Source: Paulinella micropora
Taxonomy: Eukaryota; Cercozoa; Imbricatea; Euglyphida
Reading direction: 5' to 3'
Assembly: GCA_009731375.1 (NCBI GenBank)
Contig: BJOX01000189.1
Coordinates: forward strand, 803,421 to 832,411
DNA length: 28,991 bases
Positions 7,186 through 15,351 of the stretch are shown piece after piece (the stretch's first letter is position 1; each line of letters begins with the position of its first letter). The position numbers and the translations under genes are program-made. The notes beneath the pieces were generated by a model. It did not search any database. It had not been told where the DNA came from and saw only the letters and a program-made list of their open reading frames with translations.

Positions 7186-9218
7186 TAAATGAAAGTGTCA
7201 AAGCCGTAGCCGTTCTGGACTTTCAACTCATCGGCTTCTTTTTCCTTCAAATCAGTCCAACCGCTAGCAAATTTAAAGCGGTTCCCTTTTGCTCGCTCTA
7301 AAAGAAACCGTATACTATGCCATCCGCAGGTATCTGTTGTGTCGCTTTGGTTTTTAACCTGATTAACCTTCATAAGCAGATATGTGTTCGGCTTACTCTT
7401 TTCAATAAGCTGTTTCATTCGGTGTAGAAATAGTTCAGTCGGCTTATACAGTGCGAGAGGGTCGTAGATTTCAATAGTGTCATCTTTAATGGTATCAATC
7501 CAAACAGCAATCCAATGTGAGCCTGGTTGGCTAGACTTATCCAAGTTCATTATAAAGCCATACTTCTTTCTTTTTTCTGGTTTCAGTTTGTTTATTTCGT
7601 CGCTCGCTACTGTTCCCAAATACCAATCGTGCTTTTTCATAATGTTGTCTATTTCATCCGTCATTAATCCTCTACCTTCCCCCGCTAAGTTAACGGGTAG
7701 CTTTTGTTGCTCTTCTGTGGGTGGTTCGGTGGCTGGCGGTTGTTGTGGTGGTTCGGTGGCTGGCGGTTGAATGGTGTCTACCTCGGCGGTGGGGGCTGGT
7801 GGTTGCTCTTCTGTTGGCTGTTCCTCGGTTGGTTGAATACCGAGAGTATTTGAAACTTGATTTTTAATGTTTGGGTCGCTTCTCATTTCAGATACTAAGC
7901 TACTTACATAATCCTTCTTCTTCATTTTTTTTCTGTATTTACCCTTCTTCAAATATTTCTTAATTTTTGCTATCGTTAAAAGTTTGTGTATTAATTCCTC
8001 CATCGTTTTTGCCCCAGCACCAGCTTGGTTTATTCCCAAATAATCAGCAAGTTTCTTTCTCATTTCATTCTGGTCTATTCCTAAATCAATGCCTTCATCT
8101 ACTATAACTTGTGCCATACCCGCTGTCGTGTGTTTTCCTTTAACTTTTTTGGGTGGTGGTTTGCCCCGAGCTTTCATTTCTTTTTCCAAAGCAGGGCCCA
8201 AAGTTTTGGGTATATCCAATTTCGGATACTTGTAATCATTTCTTAAACCTGCGGATATGTATGATATTTTATCTTTAATTTCAAAGTGTTTCGCTTTGGC
8301 CTCCGCTAGTTTTTTTTCTTGTTCTAATTCTTTTTTGTATTGTTCCGCCAGTTCTTTCTGCTCATCTGCTGATTGGGCATCGGCTATCGCTTTCTCTATT
8401 CCTGTGCCAAGTTTGATAAATTCTGTTTTGCTCAAACTTTTAATAAATTTAGTTGTAAAGCCCGCTTTCTTCATTAATTCAATGTATTTTTCTTTTAATT
8501 CCTTTTCAGCCTTTTTCTCTTCTTTTGTTTTCAATGGCATCTGCTTTTCTTCTGGTGCTTGTGGTGGTGCTTGTTGTGGTCCTAATTGTGGTGCTTGGGG
8601 TGGTCCTAGTTGTGGTGCTTGTGGTGGTGCTTGTGGTGGTCCTAGTTGTGGTGCTTGTGGTGGTGCTTGTGGTGGTGCTTGTGGTGGTGCTTGTATGTAT
8701 TGAGGTTGGAAAGGTGGTAATAACATCAAATTATTTTTTCTATCTTGTTCAAATTTTACATCCTCTATAAGTTTTTGCTCTCTGTTCGCCTCCCTTATGA
8801 GGTCTTCTTGTCTTTCTTTAATGTCGGCATTCTCCTTCCTCTCCATTCTTTTCTTCTCATCTTCTGCCTGTTCTCTTAACTTCTTTTCCTTTTCCTCCTG
8901 CTCGTGTATTAGTTCATATTTTTTCAGCAGGTTGTTTTGTATCTGGTTGCGGTTCTCGTGTTCAAGGCGATTGAATTCGGACTTAACAATTGTAGGGACT
9001 CCGCCCCTACGACCCCGCCTGTTTGGTTTGGAATGGGTATCCCCTTTCATATATTTCAAAAACAGCTTAACGATTTGAAGTGTTGAAAGGTCATTCGTTT
9101 TCTCGCCAAAGTTGAGATATGCTCGCTTGCCTTTTACTTTAATATACGGTCGGCCATCTTTGGTTCTGTATATCCTCGGAGGTCGCTGTTTAAGTTTCTT
9201 CTTCGGCTTACTTCGCAT
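7185..9218 (-). CDS. Adenovirus-type (Ulp1/C48-C5 fold) maturation cysteine protease with long N-terminal extension
   Basis: 677 aa. The C-terminal ~165 residues are the protease: His568 in GSHWIAVWID, Asp586 in IEIYDPLA, Gln624 and Cys631 in NQSDTTDTCGWHSIRFL, the His-Asp/Glu-Gln-Cys order of adenovirus protease and Ulp1. Known role: cleaving capsid precursors, often after Gly-Gly-type sites, during virion assembly. The extension is unusual: a basic start (residues 1-35), a charged coiled coil (~90-165), a Pro/Gln/Ala/Leu-Gly repeat (APPQAPPQAPQLGPPQ, ~175-225), a Lys/Glu-rich helical region, then a second Pro/Thr/Glu linker (~465-505). Typical viral proteases of this class are 200-300 aa, so this is probably a polyprotein or a fusion with a minor virion protein. 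TAATATA at 9228-9234; ends TAG TAG within a hairpin. Confidence 0.85.
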   Translation of the reverse strand: MRSKPKKKLKQRPPRIYRTKDGRPYIKVKGKRAYLNFGEKTNDLSTLQIVKLFLKYMKGDTHSKPNRRGRRGGVPTIVKSEFNRLEHENRNQIQNNLLKKYELIHEQEEKEKKLREQAEDEKKRMERKENADIKERQEDLIREANREQKLIEDVKFEQDRKNNLMLLPPFQPQYIQAPPQAPPQAPPQAPQLGPPQAPPQAPQLGPPQAPQLGPQQAPPQAPEEKQMPLKTKEEKKAEKELKEKYIELMKKAGFTTKFIKSLSKTEFIKLGTGIEKAIADAQSADEQKELAEQYKKELEQEKKLAEAKAKHFEIKDKISYISAGLRNDYKYPKLDIPKTLGPALEKEMKARGKPPPKKVKGKHTTAGMAQVIVDEGIDLGIDQNEMRKKLADYLGINQAGAGAKTMEELIHKLLTIAKIKKYLKKGKYRKKMKKKDYVSSLVSEMRSDPNIKNQVSNTLGIQPTEEQPTEEQPPAPTAEVDTIQPPATEPPQQPPATEPPTEEQQKLPVNLAGEGRGLMTDEIDNIMKKHDWYLGTVASDEINKLKPEKRKKYGFIMNLDKSSQPGSHWIAVWIDTIKDDTIEIYDPLALYKPTELFLHRMKQLIEKSKPNTYLLMKVNQVKNQSDTTDTCGWHSIRFLLERAKGNRFKFASGWTDLKEKEADELKVQNGYGFDTFI
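8992..9010. repeat. Hairpin element inside the protease coding sequence
   Basis: Stem GTAGGG (8992-8997) / CCCTAC (9005-9010), 7-nt loop. The stretch 9004-9019 is the reverse complement of 7156-7171 (16 identical nt). In the protease it encodes an Arg/Gly-rich segment (RRGRRGGVP). It looks like an internal copy of the 3' hairpins, so this family may be mobile. Confidence 0.5.
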
Positions 9219-9289
9219 TACTACTATTATATTATTAGTAAAAAAAATAATAGAAGGTTTAGTTTTTTATTTTATCCCACCAGGGGGTT

Positions 9290-9307
9290 GTAGGGGCTTG
9301 TCCCTAC
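9290..9307 (-). terminator. 3' hairpin at end of the small basic virion protein gene
   Basis: Stem GTAGGG (9290-9295) / CCCTAC (9302-9307) with loop GCTTGT. The stop codon of the 101-aa gene (9304-9306) lies in the stem. The same loop is found in the hairpin at 11561-11578. Confidence 0.5.
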
Positions 9308-9609
9308 CAAAACTTAACGGCTCCACCTCGTTGCTTGCAGTATCCTTGCTTCATCGCGGCCTTTGCTACACGGTCAGCATAAGGCACTCCGACATCGCTA
9401 AGAAAAGTAGCACCCCTTGAAATCAATTGGTTCTTCTTGATAAACCTATTAGCATCCACTATCGCTTTTCCGACCTTGGCCCAATTAACTTTGCCTCCTG
9501 TTTGTTTCTTTTTTCCCTTCTTCTTTCGTCCTCCCGCTTGTGGCATACTTGGATTGTAGCTGATATTGTATCCCGATGGTTGTGAAATAATCACTGGTGA
9601 TGTTGGCAT
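9304..9609 (-). CDS. Small basic virion protein, possible core or membrane-active protein
   Basis: 101 aa. A Ser/Pro/Tyr-rich start leads into PQAGGRKKKGKKKQTGGKV, a very basic stretch bounded by Gly-Gly pairs. Then comes an amphipathic region (KAIVDANRFIKKNQLISRGATFL, DVGVPYADRVAKAAMKQGY) and a final QRGGAVKFW. The layout recalls small precursors in adenoviruses and Polinton-like viruses (core protein X or membrane-lytic protein VI types) that the maturation protease cuts near Gly-Gly. That link is inferred from composition and from lying between the protease and ATPase genes. No catalytic motif. TATATA ends 4 nt upstream of the ATG. The product is intact. Confidence 0.55.
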   Translation of the reverse strand: MPTSPVIISQPSGYNISYNPSMPQAGGRKKKGKKKQTGGKVNWAKVGKAIVDANRFIKKNQLISRGATFLSDVGVPYADRVAKAAMKQGYCKQRGGAVKFW

Positions 9610-9691
9610 CTATATATAGTTTTGAAAAAAATAATTATTTTATTAAAAAAAATAACGAGTTATTTTTTGTTATAACACTTGTGTTAATAAA

Positions 9692-10516
9692 TTACAAAAA
9701 TCGCTTATTGAAATTTTGCCTCAGTTCGTCCGATACAGAATCAACATACAAAAAGTTAAATCGTTCTTTTGTTGCCTCGTGATATTTTTCAATAAAGTAT
9801 TCAAGGTCGTAGCCGAGGTCTAAATGCTTATACACGAGTTCTATTTTATCAACACTCTGACCAGGAAAAATAAGAAGGTAGTCAAGCTGTTTAATCGCCT
9901 CAGGCTTCAAATCGTTAAGATACTGAGAGCTCATAATCACCTTACTTTTATAATGCCTATTTTTTTTAAGTAGGTCGCTCACGGACTTATCCCTTAAACC
10001 TGAGCCGAGGTCATCTAACACGAACACGACTTCTGGTGTAATGTATTTGCTCGGCCTCGGTGGTTTTTCGCCTCCCTCCTGTTTCTTCTTTTCTTCTTTT
10101 CCAAAATAAAGAAACTTCGGCTTCGGTTCTTCTTTACCATCCTGAACAATCTCGCCTTCTTCTTGCTCCTCGTCGGGTTTGTTGAGCTTGTCCAATTCGT
10201 AATCAATCACAGACAGTCCATCCGTTTTCAAATATGTGTATATAGCCATTGGATTGCCTTTCTTCTTGAAGTGCTTAACCATTTCTTTGTATATGTGGTC
10301 TTTGTGTATCGTGCTGGCTATAATAACAATACGGGTCTTTTTGTCAGTCGTCCTTTTCAGGATTTCAAACAGTGCCGTTGTCTTACCACTCTTCTTGCGA
10401 GCGAGAAGAAAAATATTGGCATACGGCTCGCCAAACAACTTATGTCCTTTTGCCAACTTGTCGCCATCTCCGTTTTGCTTGACTGGTTTAACCTTTACAT
10501 TATTTATTTTCTCCAT
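9692..10516 (-). CDS. Genome-packaging ATPase (FtsK/HerA, A32-like)
   Basis: 274 aa. Walker A is ARKKSGKTT (Lys45), Walker B VVFVLDDLG (Asp168/Asp169), and a sensor-type SSQ lies at 196-198 (IMSSQYLNDL). Length, motif spacing and position next to capsid and protease genes fit the DNA-packaging ATPases of Polintons, virophages and Polinton-like viruses, which pump the genome into the preformed capsid. A charged insert rich in Glu and Lys (residues ~110-158) separates the two Walker motifs and is longer than I would expect for the core fold. The start is ATG 10516, with a TTATATAA element just upstream. Intact, TAA stop. The upstream gene's stop is 14 nt away, so the two may be co-transcribed. 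Confidence 0.88.
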   Translation of the reverse strand: MEKINNVKVKPVKQNGDGDKLAKGHKLFGEPYANIFLLARKKSGKTTALFEILKRTTDKKTRIVIIASTIHKDHIYKEMVKHFKKKGNPMAIYTYLKTDGLSVIDYELDKLNKPDEEQEEGEIVQDGKEEPKPKFLYFGKEEKKKQEGGEKPPRPSKYITPEVVFVLDDLGSGLRDKSVSDLLKKNRHYKSKVIMSSQYLNDLKPEAIKQLDYLLIFPGQSVDKIELVYKHLDLGYDLEYFIEKYHEATKERFNFLYVDSVSDELRQNFNKRFL

Positions 10517-10530
10517 CGGTTATATAAATA

Positions 10531-10893
10531 TCAAGCCAAAAATTCTAAACAAATAACAATTCTTCCAGCTAGCAGGTCAGTCTCAATACTGCCATTGTCT
10601 GTTTTAAGCACTCTAAATGTGTATTGACCGTCAGTCCAATTAATAATCCCCAAGTTGTAGCTAAGATTGGAAATGTTTGCGACATTGCTATCAGCGAATG
10701 TGCCAATAATTCCAATGCGGTCCATATGAAGAATTTTTGTTTTCGTTTCAGTCATATCATTCATATAGTGGATATACTTAACATTCATTCTAGTTGGGGT
10801 AAAGTTCAATTTAATGGTTTTGTCAAATGTTTTGCTACCGCCCGTAAAATCATTACTCAGAAAAATAATCTTTTGGTATTTCTAGTCTGTCAT
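10531..10893 (-). pseudogene. Small beta-rich viral protein of unknown function, TAG at codon 4
   Basis: From ATG 10893 the frame reads MTD, then TAG (10882-10884), then continues open as KYQKIIFLSNDFTGGSKTFD through to TGA at 10531, for 120 residues in all. No other ATG upstream of the conserved-looking first strand keeps it intact, so the TAG probably truncates it. The first Met after the stop is 36 codons into the frame (MNVKYIHYM). Alternating hydrophobic segments (KTKILHMDRIGIIGTF, QYTFRVLKTDNG) suggest a beta sandwich. Its place beside the ATPase suggests a minor virion component; I do not recognise the family firmly. Its ATG is only 5 bp from the divergent ATG at 10899. Confidence 0.45.
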
Positions 10894-10898
10894 TTGCG

Positions 10899-11172
10899 AT
10901 GCCCTCTATACTAATCTTTATAAACTTTTTATTAATTAATATTTCTGCTCGGACTGCTTGTGATTTCTATTCGCGGGTCAGTGATAAAAAAAATGAAAGT
11001 TGTGTGTGGTGTATTCAAAAAGGAATAGAAACCAAATTTAAATGTGTGTATAAGCCTTTCAGCGATTGGTGTGTTAGTTTTGATGAAGCTATTCCGCTAA
11101 TCTGNNNNNNNNNNCTGTGCTGGTGATAGCTCTTGGTATAAAATACAGCTATATGAATGCTCACTTCTTTGA
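10899..11172 (+). CDS. Secreted or membrane-anchored Cys-rich small protein (PSI-like spacing), interrupted by a gap
   Basis: ATG at 10899 starts a hydrophobic leader (MPSILIFINFLLINISA) that reads as a signal peptide. A Cys-rich part follows: ACDFYSR, ESCVWCIQK, KCVYK, DWCVSF. A 10-N gap lies at 11105-11114. After it one frame gives CAGDSSWYKIQLYEC and a TGA at 11170-11172, fitting the same Cys-rich domain. The CxWC core with flanking single Cys resembles PSI/plexin-type repeats of extracellular proteins. It is plus-stranded inside a minus-strand late block. Possible roles: envelope or receptor-type protein, or a cargo gene. The gap makes the joined length uncertain. Confidence 0.5.
11105..11114. 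other. Assembly gap (10 N)
   Basis: Ten N inside the Cys-rich gene. The number of missing bases is unknown. Confidence 0.95.
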
Positions 11173-11502
11173 ACTAGATGGGCTAGGAAGGCATATGCCG
11201 ATGAGTAGTGTTAAAATACCCACATAAGTGTTAGCAACTTCACACGGTAAGTTCTTTTCAGATAGCCTTACAATACAAAGGGTGATAATGGCGATAATGA
11301 TACCCATTTGAAACAAGTATTTGATAAGTCGGCTGTCAGTTTTTCGCTTAGTCAAACAGCAATCCCAGCTGTCCTCGTATTCGTGGTCTAATTTTTTTTC
11401 TTCCTGCTTAATTTGGACATCAAGCACACGGTTCTTTAACTCTGGTGTGAGTTCGCCTCCATCTACTTCTATGATTGGTGGTGGGTGTAATCTAGGGGGC
11501 AT
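11161..11502 (-). CDS. Two-helix small membrane protein
   Basis: About 113 aa from ATG 11502; the longer open frame begins with GTG directly after a TAA, so the ATG is preferred. An N-terminal Pro-rich part (LHPPPIIEVDGGELTPELKNR) leads to a charged helix, a CC pair, and then two hydrophobic spans: LIKYLFQMGIIIAIITLCIV and YVGILTLLIGICL, ending in PSPSSSKK. A small membrane protein ending in a hydrophobic span followed by LPSP and a short polar tail recurs in Polinton-like viruses as I recall them; its function is not known, and an internal-membrane or egress role is inference. It lies downstream of the S74 fibre and overlaps the stop of the convergent Cys-rich gene. Confidence 0.6.
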   Translation of the reverse strand: MPPRLHPPPIIEVDGGELTPELKNRVLDVQIKQEEKKLDHEYEDSWDCCLTKRKTDSRLIKYLFQMGIIIAIITLCIVRLSEKNLPCEVANTYVGILTLLIGICLPSPSSSKK

Positions 11503-11560
11503 TGGGAGTAAGTGCTTTTTTTCAAAAACCACTTACGATCTCAAAAACTATATTGGGATT

Positions 11561-11578
11561 GTAAGGGCTTGTCCTTAC
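11561..11578 (-). terminator. 3' hairpin at end of S74 fibre gene
   Basis: Stem GTAAGG (11561-11566) / CCTTAC (11573-11578) with loop GCTTGT, identical in loop to 9290-9307. One stem base pair differs and is compensated. It overlaps the fibre stop codon (11575-11577). Confidence 0.5.
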
Positions 11579-14500
11579 GGAGGGAATAAAACTGCTCTGA
11601 TTTCTGCTAATTGGTTCGCTTGGTCTTGTAATATATTAAGCAAAGTTTTATTTTCTTTTTCTAAATTAACCACCTTTTCAGTTAAATGTTGAAAAGCACT
11701 GACTAATATCGGTATAAAACTTGTATATGTTATGCCTTCAAGGTAGCCGTCTCCATCCTCTGCTTTCATTCCACTTTCAGATACAAATTCAGGAAATACT
11801 TTTTTGACTTCGTCCGCAATAAATCCGTGGCCTTTTTTTTCTTTCTTCTCATCTGATTTCCAATAATAAGAACAACAATTTATTTTCATTAGTTTCTCGC
11901 AACAATCACCGCAGTCTAATGTTTTAATATCCGATTTTAGCCTTCTGTCCGAGGAGTTTGTCCAAGCACCATTTAGCGGGATATAATTATAACTACCTGA
12001 CGGCTCGCCAGTAGTAGAGTTTGAAGTAGTCCAAGCATGAAGCAAACCAGTAGAAGAAACAATTACACCATAATTCGTATATCCTCCCGATTTAAAAAAT
12101 AGTTGCGGGTCATTAGTAGAAGCGGGTCTTTTTCGTATTAATAAATTACCGCTGGATGCTGTTGGTAAAACTAACTCTCCCGACGTATTAATATTAATCG
12201 CCTCAGTGTAAGATATATTGTTTCCAACCGCTGTTCCTGAATTATAATAAAAAGCGAGTTTTCCACCTTTTTGAATTAGAAAGTTTGAACCGCTGTGGCT
12301 TGATTTCCAGTTCGTGCCATCAAAATAAGCATCAAAACTTAAATTGACATTGTCGTGTGCCCAATTCAATAATTGAAATGTTGGATAAGCATCCGCCGTT
12401 GTTATTGCTTGTATGTGTGCTCCTGCGACATTACTCGCCGTCCCGTATATTTCTAAACCACCTGTTGATCCCACTCCCTTTGTTGAGTTGCCTATGATTA
12501 TCGGCTTACCTAGTGCTGTTGTTATTTTATCGCTCGTTGTTAATGTTGTTGTTGATACACCCGCACTAGCCGTTATTAACCCTTTTGTCCATAAAGTGCC
12601 GTTTGCCCCGTTTAATGACATTAACAATTGTTCGGAAGAGTTCTCCCATATAAATCCGTCGGTTGAAGCATTGCTCACTCTAAATCTAACAGCAAAAGAA
12701 GTGAAATCGTTGCCTGCAACCGCAGACCCTCCCGCTAGACTTCTGGTATTTGCACCTCCTCCATTTGAAGCCATATAAATACCATAATTTGTATTGCCAG
12801 TGTCCCACAAAAATATTCCTCTTGTATTACCACCATTAGTATTTCCTTGTATAACTATGCTTGAACCTCCTGTCGCTGTTAGTAGGCCACTCGCTGTGAT
12901 CGTAGTTGTTGATATACCCGCATTTGCCGTTATTAATCCACTCGCGGTTGCTGTTGTTGTTGATATACCAGCGGTTGAAGTAATTGTTGTTCCAGTTATT
13001 GTTCCTCCATTTGTTATATTGTTTGAATTCATATCCAAAGCACCATAAAACCGCATACCGCCAGCATTGTTAAAACGGACAATGTCAGACGAAGCACTTT
13101 TATTATCCAAAAGTTTTGAAATATAAAGTCCCGCCCCTTTTACATCAGATGCTACATTCGTAAATACATAACCTCGTTGGTTTGCGGTTCCACTTGAAGC
13201 AGTATTTAGAGTAAATAAGAAATACTGATAATCACCCGTCGTCTGTGAAAAGAATATATCTCCTCCGTTTTGGTTTAATATCCTCGCCCCATTATATGTT
13301 ATATTTCCACCATTAATGATATCCACATTATTGAAATCGGCTTGGCTTAACAAATTCAGTGCCCTTACATCATTTCTACTTCCATTAAATATCTTAATTC
13401 CTGTTATGGTTTGGTCGCCTGTTAGTTTTACATTTTGTCCGTCCAATGTGTCCGCATATCCTTTTGTTGCTCCGTCCGTTGATAATGTCGGAGTTCCAAG
13501 GTTGGCTATTTTGCTACTATTACAATCTAGCCCCGAAGCATTTACCCAACCGACTATCGTCCCGTCAATAATAAAACTTATTTTTTTCGCAGAAATTTCA
13601 AAGTTGTAATATGTTGCAGTTTTCATATCCAAACTAGCAATTGACCCGATATTACTGGTAGAATTGAAAACGATAAATGTGCCCTTTGTTGTAGCATTTA
13701 TTGAATTTCCCGTTATTTCAACACCACTGCTATATGTCTTAATTCCTGCTATGGTTTGGTTTCCTGTTAGTTTCACATTTTGCCCGTCTAATGTATCCAC
13801 ATACGTTTTATTCGCCCCGTCCGTTGTTGCTGTTGGTGTGGCTACGTTTGTAATTTTTCTATTGTTTAAAGATAGTGTCGTGCCCGTTGCTGTCGCGATT
13901 ACATTATCACCCGCATATAAATCAACATATGACCCTGTTATTTGTATTGGATAATAGGCCGCGGTTGCTATTTTTTGTGCGGTAATCTCTCCTATATTTG
14001 TCGCCGTATCAAAGGCAATACCGATACCATCAAAAGCGGTTGGACCTGTGGCGCCCCGCACTTCTATTGTTGAAGTAAATTTTTTATTTCCTGCTATGGT
14101 CTGGTCTCCTGTTAGTTTAACCACCGAAGTATCAAGAGTAGAAACATCAACACCGTCAACAAGATTTACATTTGTTATGCTTTGGCTTTTCATATCAATA
14201 CCCGCACTTGCATTTATTACATTGCTGAATGTTTTGGTTCCTGCTATGGTTTGGTCTCCTGTTAGTTTAACGACTGCGGTATCAAGGGCGGAAACATCAA
14301 TGTTGTCAACAAGATTAACATTTGTAATTGAAAATCCTCCCATATTTAAACTACCCGTCATAGCCGTCGTGCCGTCCTTTGCCAGTTTCGTATCGGTATA
14401 TGCTTTTGTTGAAGCATCGCCGTCGTAGAATGGGGCTGGAAGTCCGCTGATTGCTGTTGTGCTGTTAAAATTTAAAACATTATTTGTCAATGTCATTCCA

Positions 14501-15351
14501 CCACCTGTTGTTGGAGCAAAAAGTATAGAAGAACCAACAATAGTTAGTGGATAGCCCGTTGCTCCACCTGCCTCCGACGAATAGATAGAACCCATATTAT
14601 TGTTGTAATTGAAGAATAACTTACCTGTGTTTAATGGATTTGAGTCTTTTACGGCCACATAAGTAGTAAATGTTTTGTTTCCTGTTATAGTCTGGTCTCC
14701 TGTTAGTTTTACCACGGAACTATCAAGAGCCGAAACATCAATACCATCAACATTACCGACATTTGATACATTAAAACCTCCCATATTTAAATCTCCAAAC
14801 ATCATAGCAAGCCCATCCAATCTAAGAAAAGGAGAAGCAACATTTCGCCATTGCCCCGTGCTGTAAATGAGCAGTTGGTTATCAGCGGGGGTGCCTGTTA
14901 TGATTACATCACTTAAAGCATCTATTGATTTAGTTGCTATCCTTGTGTCAAAATCTGTATTAGCCCTTGCTGTGGTGTAGTATAAGTTAGTTCCTTCGGT
15001 TAAGTTAGTTGTGCTCTTTGTTGCTAATTGAGTGTCAAACCTAGCATTAGTATAATATAAATTGGTGCCTTCGGCTAGGTTAGTGGTTGATTTAGTGTTT
15101 AGTCGCGCATCAAACCTACCATCAGTATAGTATAGATTAGTGCCTTCTTTTAAGTCGGCCGTAGATTTTAAAGCCAACCTCGCATCAAATCGGCTATTAG
15201 TAAAGTAAAGATTTACGGGGTCAGCATCTTCTGGCACCCTATCTGTGTATAAGCCCACTATGTTTGTGTTCGTTAAATCAAGGTTGGCTATATCCAGACT
15301 ATCAACCGCAATTTCAGACAAGCCTAAGAGCGATTTATATTGACTGCCCAT
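11575..15351 (-). CDS. Long fibre protein with C-terminal peptidase S74 intramolecular chaperone
   Basis: 1,258 aa from ATG 15351 (MGSQYKSLLGL). The frame is open further upstream, but that part would overlap the divergent gene at 15419, and TAATATA sits at 15359-15365. An N-terminal array of short repeats (EGTNLYYTxxRFDxxLxxKST) is followed by five LTGDQTIxGxKTF-type repeats spaced through the shaft, the pattern of trimeric beta fibres. The end, NSSDRRLKSDIKTL ... GHGFIADEVKKVFPEFV, is a peptidase S74 domain: the Ser of SSDRRLKSD and a nearby Asp form the self-cleaving dyad. A coiled coil (LTEKVVNLEKENKTLLNIL) closes it. Known role: trimerises the fibre and cuts itself off. Likely the receptor-binding fibre of the element. 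Confidence 0.88.
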   Translation of the reverse strand: MGSQYKSLLGLSEIAVDSLDIANLDLTNTNIVGLYTDRVPEDADPVNLYFTNSRFDARLALKSTADLKEGTNLYYTDGRFDARLNTKSTTNLAEGTNLYYTNARFDTQLATKSTTNLTEGTNLYYTTARANTDFDTRIATKSIDALSDVIITGTPADNQLLIYSTGQWRNVASPFLRLDGLAMMFGDLNMGGFNVSNVGNVDGIDVSALDSSVVKLTGDQTITGNKTFTTYVAVKDSNPLNTGKLFFNYNNNMGSIYSSEAGGATGYPLTIVGSSILFAPTTGGGMTLTNNVLNFNSTTAISGLPAPFYDGDASTKAYTDTKLAKDGTTAMTGSLNMGGFSITNVNLVDNIDVSALDTAVVKLTGDQTIAGTKTFSNVINASAGIDMKSQSITNVNLVDGVDVSTLDTSVVKLTGDQTIAGNKKFTSTIEVRGATGPTAFDGIGIAFDTATNIGEITAQKIATAAYYPIQITGSYVDLYAGDNVIATATGTTLSLNNRKITNVATPTATTDGANKTYVDTLDGQNVKLTGNQTIAGIKTYSSGVEITGNSINATTKGTFIVFNSTSNIGSIASLDMKTATYYNFEISAKKISFIIDGTIVGWVNASGLDCNSSKIANLGTPTLSTDGATKGYADTLDGQNVKLTGDQTITGIKIFNGSRNDVRALNLLSQADFNNVDIINGGNITYNGARILNQNGGDIFFSQTTGDYQYFLFTLNTASSGTANQRGYVFTNVASDVKGAGLYISKLLDNKSASSDIVRFNNAGGMRFYGALDMNSNNITNGGTITGTTITSTAGISTTTATASGLITANAGISTTTITASGLLTATGGSSIVIQGNTNGGNTRGIFLWDTGNTNYGIYMASNGGGANTRSLAGGSAVAGNDFTSFAVRFRVSNASTDGFIWENSSEQLLMSLNGANGTLWTKGLITASAGVSTTTLTTSDKITTALGKPIIIGNSTKGVGSTGGLEIYGTASNVAGAHIQAITTADAYPTFQLLNWAHDNVNLSFDAYFDGTNWKSSHSGSNFLIQKGGKLAFYYNSGTAVGNNISYTEAININTSGELVLPTASSGNLLIRKRPASTNDPQLFFKSGGYTNYGVIVSSTGLLHAWTTSNSTTGEPSGSYNYIPLNGAWTNSSDRRLKSDIKTLDCGDCCEKLMKINCCSYYWKSDEKKEKKGHGFIADEVKKVFPEFVSESGMKAEDGDGYLEGITYTSFIPILVSAFQHLTEKVVNLEKENKTLLNILQDQANQLAEIRAVLFPP

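Noticed and set aside
8257-8770. Long plus-strand frames rich in Val/Leu or Cys/Gly opposite the protease gene.
   Set aside because: They are antisense shadows of the Pro/Gln/Ala repeat and have no start context or domain.
3306-11000. Alternative genetic code with TAA/TAG read as Gln, suggested by in-frame TAA and TAG in three genes and many TGA stops.
   Set aside because: The protease (TAG TAG), small basic protein (TAG), minor capsid (TAA), ATPase (TAA) and S74 fibre (TAA) end properly at these codons, and reading through them runs into the neighbouring promoters and genes. A fourth gene is broken by TGA instead.
12413-14866. Several plus-strand frames (Val/Pro-rich) opposite the S74 fibre.
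   Set aside because: Mirror images of the repetitive fibre coding sequence; no independent features.
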